Source: an uncultured Candidatus Saccharimonas sp. (lineage in GTDB: Bacteria > Patescibacteriota > Saccharimonadia > Saccharimonadales > SZUA-47). From it: a stretch of 5,195 nt of DNA. Numbering within the stretch: the first letter of the stretch is position 1; every line of letters begins with the position of its first letter. The DNA is taken from assembly GCA_943354655.1 (NCBI GenBank), contig CALRCT010000035.1:1-5195 (forward strand), given 5' to 3'. A model generated the notes under the pieces. The model saw only the letters and a list, made by a program, of their open reading frames with translations. It had not been told where the DNA came from and did no database searches. Both the position numbers and the translations under genes were made by a program. Shown here piece after piece: positions 1-5,195 of this stretch.

Positions 1-11
1 AATAATTGACG

Positions 12-1052
12 ATGGGTATATTAACAGGCGCTACTGATTTTTTTGGACTAGATATTGGTACCACCGCTGTTCGTGTAGTAGAACTAAAGGGTAGTGGCAA
101 AGTCAGAAGCCTGGCGCACTATGGTCAAATAGCCGTAGATAGCAAAATATCTCAAAGTGACGCCAACGCAGATATGCAAAAAATGGCTCAGTATATAAGA
201 CAGGTTATAGCTGATGCAAAAATATCATCTCGTAACGTAGCAGTTGGCGTTCCTAGCCAAAGAGTATTTACAGCAGTTGTAGATATGGACAAGTTAAGTC
301 CATCGGATCTTGCCAAAACAATCAGATTCCAGGCAGATTCGTTAATACCTACACCTCTTGCCGAAAGCAAAATCGACTGGGCCTTATTGGGTGATTCGCC
401 AAAAGAAACAGGCAAGTCAGAGATTTTATTGTCTAGTGTTACTAATGATTTTATAGAAAAACGCCTAGATTTACTTGAAGCCATTGGGCTAAATGTAATC
501 GCGTTCGAGCCAGACAGCCTTGCTATTGTGCGTGCATTGTTACCTCCAGACACAACAGCACCACAAATGATATTAGACGTTGGCAGCAAAGCTACGGACT
601 TGGTTATTGCCATGAACGGTGCACCTAGGCTTACACGTTCTATACAGGTAGGAACAGATTCTTTAATTAAGTCAGCAATGCAAAACCTTAGTATCGACGA
701 AAAACAAGCAGAACAGTTTGTATTTAAGTTTGGGCTGTCTAAAGACAAGCTAGAAGGCCAAGTATATAACGCAATTAGCGGAATGGTAGACATACTATTT
801 ACCGAAATCGAAAAATCAATTAAGTTTTTTTACAGCCGTTACAACAACACTCCTATCGAACGTATCATTGTTACTGGTGGTGCATCTGCGCTTCCTGAGT
901 TTCCGTTATTTATAGCAAATAAATTTGGACTAAGTGTAGAAATAGGCAATGCTTGGCGTAATATTGCGTTTCCGCAAGACAGACTAAACGAACTATTAGC
1001 TATGTCCAATCACTTTGGTGCCGCAGCTGGATTAGCGCAGAGGATAGAATAA
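12..1052 (+). CDS. pilM: Type IV pilus assembly protein PilM (actin-like/FtsA-fold ATPase)
   Basis: Cytoplasmic actin-like protein that binds nucleotide and the N-terminal tail of PilN, linking the motor side of the pilus machine to the membrane PilN/PilO complex. Read from ATG 12 it is 346 residues, close to the usual PilM length. The actin-fold signature is complete: phosphate-1 loop GLDIGTTAVRVVEL at residues 12-25, phosphate-2 segment ILDVGSKATDLV at about 187-198, and adenosine motif IIVTGGAS at about 285-292. The middle region (about 75-125) carries the SHS2/1C-type segment with the IPTP...DWALL pattern. A TTG at 6 is in frame and only two codons upstream, just after an in-frame TAA at 3-5; ATG is preferred, but only 11 bases lie before it, so no ribosome site can be judged. 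The stop overlaps the pilN start by one base (TAATG), which suggests coupled translation. Family call is very secure; the start is less so. Confidence 0.95.
   Translation: MGILTGATDFFGLDIGTTAVRVVELKGSGKVRSLAHYGQIAVDSKISQSDANADMQKMAQYIRQVIADAKISSRNVAVGVPSQRVFTAVVDMDKLSPSDLAKTIRFQADSLIPTPLAESKIDWALLGDSPKETGKSEILLSSVTNDFIEKRLDLLEAIGLNVIAFEPDSLAIVRALLPPDTTAPQMILDVGSKATDLVIAMNGAPRLTRSIQVGTDSLIKSAMQNLSIDEKQAEQFVFKFGLSKDKLEGQVYNAISGMVDILFTEIEKSIKFFYSRYNNTPIERIIVTGGASALPEFPLFIANKFGLSVEIGNAWRNIAFPQDRLNELLAMSNHFGAAAGLAQRIE
1039..1044 (+). promoter_or_regulatory. Ribosome binding site of pilN, inside the end of pilM
   Basis: AGAGGA ends 7 nt before the pilN ATG at 1052. The ATG shares its first base with the pilM TAA stop, so ribosomes finishing pilM sit directly on this site. 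It supports both the pilN start and translational coupling of pilM and pilN. Confidence 0.6.
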
Positions 1053-1735
1053 TGATTCAGTTTAACCTTTTACCAGATGTAAAACTAGATTACATAAAAG
1101 CCCAACGCACAAAACGAATTGTGGTATTAAGTTCGCTTATAGCAACAACTGCATCTTTGTTGTTATTGGTTGTTTTGTTTGCGTATGTACAAAAAGCGCA
1201 AAAAGACCATATAAATGACATTACAAAAGATATAACTACACAAAGTAATAAGCTTAAAGATACTAAAGACCTTAACAAGATCTTAACAATTCAAAACCAG
1301 TTAAATAGCCTGCCTGATTTACACAAAAACAAGGCGGTGGCTTCTAGGGTTTTTACGTATATGCAACAAGTTACACCTGTTCAAGCAAATATTGCTAGCC
1401 TAAATATAGATTTTGATTTGTATAGCATTAAATTAGTAGGAACCGCAGACAGTTTTGCTACTATTAATAAATTTTCGGACACACTTAAGTTTGCGACGTT
1501 TAAAAATTCTAAGTCGGATAACGGAAAGCCCTTTACTGATGTAGTAACTACTTTAACTGCAAGCGACAAAAATTCGTCTTATACAATATCTTTTAATTAC
1601 GACAAAGCGCTGTTTTCTAGCGATGAAACGCCGACCTTAGTAGTTCCAAACATTATAAGTACAAGAAGCGAAACAGAAAAACCTGCATCTGTATTTAAAG
1701 AACAAATAATACCTGCAAAAACGGGGGGTAATTAA
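1052..1735 (+). CDS. pilN: Type IV pilus assembly protein PilN
   Basis: Inner-membrane alignment-complex protein, partner of PilM inside the cell and of PilO outside. The 227-residue product has a short cytoplasmic tail with FNLLP at residues 4-8, the form here of the conserved (I/F)NLLP motif that inserts into PilM. A basic stretch (KAQRTKR) follows, then one membrane segment at about 23-46, a Lys/Asp/Gln-rich probable coiled coil at about 47-90, and a globular alpha/beta domain at about 95-188. The last 37 residues or so are Pro/Thr/Ser/Glu-rich and look disordered, which makes the protein longer than many PilN proteins. The position of FNLLP right after Met1 supports the ATG at 1052. An AGAGGA at 1039-1044 lies 7 nt upstream, inside the end of pilM. 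The assignment rests on the motif, topology and location between pilM and pilO; the extracytoplasmic domain is too divergent to be diagnostic by eye. Confidence 0.9.
   Translation: MIQFNLLPDVKLDYIKAQRTKRIVVLSSLIATTASLLLLVVLFAYVQKAQKDHINDITKDITTQSNKLKDTKDLNKILTIQNQLNSLPDLHKNKAVASRVFTYMQQVTPVQANIASLNIDFDLYSIKLVGTADSFATINKFSDTLKFATFKNSKSDNGKPFTDVVTTLTASDKNSSYTISFNYDKALFSSDETPTLVVPNIISTRSETEKPASVFKEQIIPAKTGGN
1723..1728 (+). promoter_or_regulatory. Unusual all-G ribosome binding site of pilO
   Basis: Six consecutive G end 8 nt before the pilO ATG at 1737. A G-only tract can pair with the CCUCC of the 16S tail with one G-U wobble, and no other purine-rich site lies at the right distance. The same bases encode the last residues of pilN (Thr-Gly-Gly-Asn). 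Pairing is inferred, not shown. Confidence 0.5.
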
Positions 1736-1736
1736 T

Positions 1737-2411
1737 ATGTCAGAAGCTCCAAAAGTTAGCAATAAACACATATTAATAGACAAAGCGAACGCCATAATGT
1801 TGGTAACCGTTGGTATTACGGCTTTTATAGTAACTTTTTCTTTAGTAGCGTCTAAGGCTTTAATAAGCCAAAGCAGATACCAGGCAAAAGTAATTAAAGA
1901 AAAAGACATTACACTAAAACAACTTAAAGAAAATAATAATAATGTAAGTAAACTGGTAGAAAGCTATAAAAATTTTGCAGGCGAAAAAGTAAACATTTTA
2001 GAAGGCAGCATTAATGGTACAGGATCGCGTGACGGAGACAATCCAAAAATTGTATTAGACGCATTACCAAGCAAGTACGACTTTCCGGGGCTTATTAGTA
2101 GTGTAGAAAAATTACTAAAAGAAGGTGGCTACAAGATTATTAACATCGGCGGAAGTGACGACGAAATCGCACAACAAAAAGTGTCTACGGCTAAACCAAC
2201 AGCGATTCAAATTCCGTTTCCTATTAGTGTCGAAACAAATTATCAGGGAGCTCAAAATTTATTGTTAACACTAGAGCGCACTATACGACCTATTCAAGTT
2301 AGTTCATTAAATATCACCGCTTCTGGTTCTGTGTTGCAGGTAGCAATAACTGCCAAAACGTTTTATCAACCAGAAAAATCGCTTAATATATCAAGTAAGG
2401 TAGTAAAATAA
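1737..2411 (+). CDS. pilO: Type IV pilus assembly protein PilO-like
   Basis: Second membrane protein of the alignment subcomplex, expected to heterodimerise with PilN through its extracytoplasmic coiled coil and ferredoxin-like domain. The 224-residue product has a short N-terminal tail, one hydrophobic segment at about 18-40, a charged Lys/Glu/Asn-rich probable coiled coil at about 47-85, a Gly/Asp-rich linker at about 90-104, and a C-terminal domain. Residues about 159-213 show the PilO-type pattern: a strand PFPISVE, then Y-x-G-A-x-x-L-L-x-x-L-E-R-x-x-R, then alternating strands ending TAKTFYQP. The start is one base after the pilN stop and is preceded by a run of six G at 1723-1728, 8 nt upstream, which can serve as the ribosome site. 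The order M-N-O matches T4P operons in general. The family is moderately to highly certain; sequence identity to proteobacterial PilO is probably very low. Confidence 0.85.
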   Translation: MSEAPKVSNKHILIDKANAIMLVTVGITAFIVTFSLVASKALISQSRYQAKVIKEKDITLKQLKENNNNVSKLVESYKNFAGEKVNILEGSINGTGSRDGDNPKIVLDALPSKYDFPGLISSVEKLLKEGGYKIINIGGSDDEIAQQKVSTAKPTAIQIPFPISVETNYQGAQNLLLTLERTIRPIQVSSLNITASGSVLQVAITAKTFYQPEKSLNISSKVVK

Positions 2412-2413
2412 TT

Positions 2414-2662
2414 ATGAAAAAAAAGGATTTATCAGTAATATTTTTTATCGTAGTATCTAGTATTATTTTATCTGTTATTTTAAGTAGTAAAATAATTTCT
2501 ACGCCTAATAACAGGCAACAAAAAGTAGAAATTGTAGACAAAATATCGTCTAGTTTTATACAGCCAGATTCTAAATATTTTAACAAAGATTCAGTTAACC
2601 CGACGCAAACTATTCAAATTGGTGGAGATCCAAACACTAAGCCTTTTAAGAGTGCTCAGTAG
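2414..2662 (+). CDS. Small single-pass membrane protein of unknown function in the PilP position
   Basis: I cannot assign this 82-residue protein to a characterised family. It starts with a basic tail (MKKKD), then one strongly hydrophobic segment at about 7-28, then a polar extracytoplasmic tail of about 54 residues rich in Asn, Gln, Pro, Ser and Lys. The tail ends with NPTQTIQIGGDPNTKPF at residues 62-78. There is no cysteine, so no lipobox, and the tail is far too short for the PilP beta-domain. A signal peptide is possible, but no convincing AXA-type cleavage site is seen. The gene begins 2 nt after pilO and ends 14 nt before pilB, so it is almost certainly cotranscribed and translated with the pilus genes; its own ribosome site is weak (AAGG at 2397-2400, 13 nt upstream), which points to coupling with pilO. 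By position it may join the PilN/PilO complex; that role is inference only. Confidence 0.75.
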   Translation: MKKKDLSVIFFIVVSSIILSVILSSKIISTPNNRQQKVEIVDKISSSFIQPDSKYFNKDSVNPTQTIQIGGDPNTKPFKSAQ

Positions 2663-2665
2663 GAG
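2661..2665 (+). promoter_or_regulatory. Ribosome binding site of pilB, overlapping the upstream stop codon
   Basis: AGGAG begins on the second base of the TAG stop (2660-2662) of the 82-residue gene and ends 11 nt before the pilB ATG at 2677. It is the best Shine-Dalgarno match in the window, although the spacing is slightly long. It fixes the pilB start and suggests pilB is translated more independently than the genes before it. Confidence 0.65.
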
Positions 2666-2676
2666 TTTATAAAGTT

Positions 2677-4455
2677 ATGAGCGTTTTGTCTGTCGCAGTA
2701 CAAAAACAGGTAGAAGACGCACTGTTAAAAGACGGTGTTATTACTGCTGACGTGTTAAAAAAGTTGCGCATTGATGCGCACGAAAAAACTACTCCGCTTT
2801 TTTCTTATATGATTGCAGAGGGAGTTTTGACTAACGAAGTCCTAACCAAAACGACTGCGCACGTTGCAAATGTACCCTATGTTAATTTAAGCGCTTCACA
2901 CATAGACCCAGCTATACTAGCATTACTACCTGTAGAAGTCGCAGAACGCTATATGGCTGTACCTTTGGGCGAAATGCAAAACAGGCTTGTTGTAGCTATG
3001 TTAGATGCCGACAACGTTCAGGCAGTAGACTTTTTAAGCAACAAAATTGGACGCCCTTTAAAGGTGTATTCTGCAAGCGAAGAAGGAATTAGACAAGTAC
3101 TTAAACAATACGTTACAGATTTAGACAAAGAAGTTGGTGGGGCATTAGATGCCGAACAGCAAGAAATAGATATTGCAATCGCTGGTGATTCTAAGGCAAT
3201 TAAAACTATTGTTCAGGATTCGCCTATTAGTAAGGCATTAAATACGATTCTAGAATACGCTGCAAATAACAGAGCAAGTGATATTCATATAGAACCTCTA
3301 GAACGCGAACTTAAAATTCGTTGCCGAATAGACGGTGTCCTGCGCGAAATAATGAAACTACCAAAGACAACAGAAGCACCGCTAGTGTCACGTATAAAAA
3401 TATTAAGTACGCTAAAAATTGACGAACATCGTATTCCACAAGATGGACAATTTACTATAAAAGTCGCAAATAAAACTATCGATTTGCGTATTTCTATTTC
3501 TCCTGTTGTGTGGGGCGAACAAGTAGTTATTCGTTTACTAGACAAAACTGGTACAAGTCTAAAATTAGAAGATATGGGTTACCGAGGACGCGCAATTAGA
3601 ACTATACGCGAAGGGCTAAAAAAACCAAATGGTATGATTTTAACTTCTGGACCGACAGGTTCGGGTAAGTCTACTAGTCTTTATGCACTAATACAAGAAA
3701 TTAAAAGCGAAGAAATTAATATTGTTACCCTAGAAGACCCAGTAGAATATAAAATGGACGGCATTAATCAGATTCAGGTTAATGCAGATGTAGGACTTAC
3801 GTTTGCTACGGGGTTAAGAAGTATTTTGCGTCAAGATCCAAACGTAGTGATGGTAGGAGAAATTCGTGACAAAGAAACAGCTACTTTGGCGGTTCAGGCG
3901 GCGCTTACCGGCCACTTAGTTTTTAGTACACTCCATACAAATAGTGCAGCAGGAATATTGCCACGCTTGCTAGATATGGGCATAGAACCATTTTTAATTG
4001 CAAGTACGGTTCACACAGTAATTGGCCAAAGACTTGTTAGGCGTTTGGTACCAGGTGGCGAAAAGTATCAGTCAAATGCAGCAGAAACAGAAACGATAAA
4101 TTCGGCATTATCTGGATTATTGCCAAAAACGGATTCTGAAATGGCTGCTATGAAAGAAGATCTAGGTTATCCAGACTTGCCACTTTTGACTCAAAACGCT
4201 TATACTTTAACTAAGGGCAAAATTGATGCAGGTAGCCCTGACGGTTATAAGGGAAGAATGGGTCTATACGAAGTATTCGAAATAGACGATAACATTCAGG
4301 ACTTGATACTAAAACGATCTACAAGTGCCGAAATTCAAAAAGCGGCACAAGCAAACGGAATGGTTACAATGCGCGAAGATGGCTACTTAAAGGCTTTAGC
4401 AGGACTAACATCCGTAGCCGAAATAGGTAGAGTTGCGGCAGCGGATTCAGCATAA
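2677..4455 (+). CDS. pilB: Type IV pilus extension ATPase PilB (GspE/PulE family)
   Basis: Hexameric secretion-superfamily ATPase that drives pilin polymerisation from the cytoplasmic face of the platform. The 592-residue product has a helical N-terminal part (about 1-60), a GspE N-terminal (MshEN-like) domain to about 146, a linker to about 180, the N2 domain (RASDIHIEP at about 194-202, RIDGVL at 217-222), and the RecA-like motor. Motor motifs are intact: Walker A GPTGSGKST at 325-333 (Lys331), Asp box TLEDPVEY at 351-358, Walker B VMVGEIRD at 391-398 with catalytic Glu395, and His box HLVFSTLH at 413-420. The end contains GYKGRMGLYEV at 523-533. The four-cysteine zinc site usual between RRL and GYKGR is absent; Cys216 is the only cysteine. 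AGGAG at 2661-2665 supports this ATG. PilB rather than GspE is chosen from the pilMNO and pilT neighbours. Confidence 0.96.
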   Translation: MSVLSVAVQKQVEDALLKDGVITADVLKKLRIDAHEKTTPLFSYMIAEGVLTNEVLTKTTAHVANVPYVNLSASHIDPAILALLPVEVAERYMAVPLGEMQNRLVVAMLDADNVQAVDFLSNKIGRPLKVYSASEEGIRQVLKQYVTDLDKEVGGALDAEQQEIDIAIAGDSKAIKTIVQDSPISKALNTILEYAANNRASDIHIEPLERELKIRCRIDGVLREIMKLPKTTEAPLVSRIKILSTLKIDEHRIPQDGQFTIKVANKTIDLRISISPVVWGEQVVIRLLDKTGTSLKLEDMGYRGRAIRTIREGLKKPNGMILTSGPTGSGKSTSLYALIQEIKSEEINIVTLEDPVEYKMDGINQIQVNADVGLTFATGLRSILRQDPNVVMVGEIRDKETATLAVQAALTGHLVFSTLHTNSAAGILPRLLDMGIEPFLIASTVHTVIGQRLVRRLVPGGEKYQSNAAETETINSALSGLLPKTDSEMAAMKEDLGYPDLPLLTQNAYTLTKGKIDAGSPDGYKGRMGLYEVFEIDDNIQDLILKRSTSAEIQKAAQANGMVTMREDGYLKALAGLTSVAEIGRVAAADSA

Positions 4456-4470
4456 AAAAAGATAAAAGAT

Positions 4471-4477
4471 AGGGTGG
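4471..4477 (+). promoter_or_regulatory. Probable ribosome binding site of pilT
   Basis: AGGGTGG lies just before the ATG at 4480. It ends only 2 nt from the start codon, but its GGTG part can pair with the downstream half of the consensus AGGAGGTGA, which would give acceptable geometry. It favours ATG 4480 over the GTG at 4474, which lies inside the site. The rest of the 24-nt pilB-pilT gap is A-rich with no hairpin seen. Confidence 0.45.
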
Positions 4478-4479
4478 CT

Positions 4480-5195
4480 ATGACGGGACAACCAAGAATC
4501 GAACTACTACTAGAAGAGGTGATTAAGAAAAAATCATCTGACCTTCACTTGCAAGTTGGACTACCTCCGATGTTGCGTGTTGACGGAACTTTACTGCCTG
4601 TTACTGGTGCGGACGTTTTAACAGAAGAAACAGTAGAACTTTTAGTGTTTGCAATTTTAGACGACGACCAAAAGCAGATTTTATTAAAAGATAAAGAATT
4701 TGACTTTAGTTTTGCTTTTGGCGACCTTGGAAGGTTTCGTGTTAACGCATTTCATGAAAGAGGCAACATAGCAGCTGCACTTAGGCTTATTCCTAACGAA
4801 GTATTAACAATCGAACAACTTGGTTTGCCGTCTATTGTAAGTAAGTTTGCAGATTATCCAAGAGGTTTGGTTTTGGTTACTGGGCCTACAGGTTCTGGTA
4901 AGTCAACTACGTTGGCAGCAATGGTGCATAAAATTAATCACGAACGTGCTACACATATAATTACAATCGAAGATCCAATCGAATACACTCATAAGTCTGC
5001 AAAATCAGTAATAGTACAGCGTGAAGTTCATTACGATACATTTAGTTTTAGTACTGCGCTTCGTAGTGCTTTGCGCCAAGATCCTGACGTTGTTTTGATC
5101 GGAGAAATGCGTGATCTAGAAACTATTTCTAGTGCAATAACAATCGCCGAAACAGGCCACTTAGTTTTTGCTACACTTCACACAAACAGCGCTGC
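4480..5195 (+). CDS. pilT: Type IV pilus retraction ATPase PilT, 3' end outside the window
   Basis: Hexameric ATPase that depolymerises the pilus, giving retraction and twitching. The visible 238 residues are the PAS-like N-terminal domain (SSDLHLQVGLPPMLRVDG at about 19-36) and most of the RecA-like core. Walker A is GPTGSGKST at 135-143 (Lys141), the Asp box IITIEDPIEY at 160-169, Walker B VVLIGEMRD at 204-212 with Glu209, and the His box HLVFATLH at 227-234. The PilT-type segments QREVHYDT (180-187) and GEMRDLET (208-215) separate it from PilB, as does the lack of an N-terminal MshEN domain. The frame is open to the last base, so about the last third, including the AIRNLIRE-type C-terminal motif, is not seen. 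The start is ATG 4480, with an in-frame GTG at 4474 as a less likely alternative. It lies 24 nt after pilB and is probably in the same operon. Confidence 0.96.
   Translation, partial: MTGQPRIELLLEEVIKKKSSDLHLQVGLPPMLRVDGTLLPVTGADVLTEETVELLVFAILDDDQKQILLKDKEFDFSFAFGDLGRFRVNAFHERGNIAAALRLIPNEVLTIEQLGLPSIVSKFADYPRGLVLVTGPTGSGKSTTLAAMVHKINHERATHIITIEDPIEYTHKSAKSVIVQREVHYDTFSFSTALRSALRQDPDVVLIGEMRDLETISSAITIAETGHLVFATLHTNSA

Noticed and set aside
6..11. TTGACG resembling a -35 promoter box at the left edge
   Set aside because: No TATAAT-like box at 16-18 nt downstream, and it overlaps the pilM start. A promoter for the operon, if nearby, must lie left of the window.
188..793. A 201-codon open frame on the minus strand opposite pilM
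   Set aside because: It lies wholly inside a clear pilM gene, shows no recognisable domain, and its composition is what the reverse complement of AT-rich coding DNA gives. No independent ribosome site was seen.
1637..1909. A 90-codon minus-strand frame across the pilN/pilO junction, with hydrophobic and cysteine-rich stretches
   Set aside because: It is antisense to the pilO membrane segment and N-terminus, and its cysteines contrast with their near-absence in the real genes. No support for a gene.
2417..2424. A8 run at the start of the small gene, a possible slippage site
   Set aside because: It is the usual Lys cluster of a membrane-protein N-terminus in AT-rich DNA, and the frame is intact as it stands. 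No sign of a needed frameshift.
2619..2633. Possible small hairpin TTGG...CCAA before pilB
   Set aside because: Only four base pairs, inside coding sequence, with no T-run after it. Not a terminator.
3285..3545. An 86-codon minus-strand frame inside pilB
   Set aside because: It overlaps the conserved N2 and motor-entry region of pilB, and its product has scattered cysteines and Ser/Ile/Arg runs typical of a shadow frame.
3910..3924. A 15-base stretch (GGCCACTTAGTTTTT) repeated exactly at 5155-5169
   Set aside because: It encodes the same His-box residues GHLVF in the paralogous ATPases PilB and PilT. Shared protein motif and codon preference explain it; it is not a separate DNA repeat.

Overview
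The window is one compact, single-strand block of type IV pilus (T4P) machinery genes. In order on the + strand it holds pilM, pilN, pilO, a small membrane-protein gene of unknown function, pilB (extension ATPase), and the first two thirds of pilT (retraction ATPase), which runs off the right edge. Nearly every base is coding. The junctions are a 1-nt overlap (pilM/pilN), 1 nt (pilN/pilO), 2 nt (pilO/small gene), 14 nt (small gene/pilB) and 24 nt (pilB/pilT). No promoter, terminator, RNA gene, mobile element, repeat array or CRISPR could be supported.

Organism: the DNA is AT-rich (high-30s percent GC, judged from sampled lines), reads cleanly in the standard code with no in-frame TGA, and is packed like a streamlined genome. 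The PilM and PilB proteins, as I recognise them, most resemble those of the candidate phyla radiation, best guess Candidatus Saccharibacteria (TM7). This is inference from recalled family resemblance and gene packing, not from a search.

How the genes work together: PilM is a cytoplasmic FtsA/actin-like protein that would dock on the FNLLP motif at the N-terminus of PilN. PilN and PilO are single-pass membrane proteins with extracytoplasmic domains and should pair to form the alignment or platform subcomplex. PilB powers pilus extension and PilT retraction. The small gene after pilO sits where proteobacterial operons carry pilP, but it encodes a short membrane-anchored protein with no lipobox and no PilP-like domain.

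Most of the window is conventional. Four points deserve a second look: the uncharacterised 82-residue protein in the PilP position, the loss of the four-cysteine zinc site in PilB, an N-terminal PilB domain that lacks the usual cyclic-di-GMP-binding residues, and near-absence of cysteine across the whole locus (one in about 1,700 residues).
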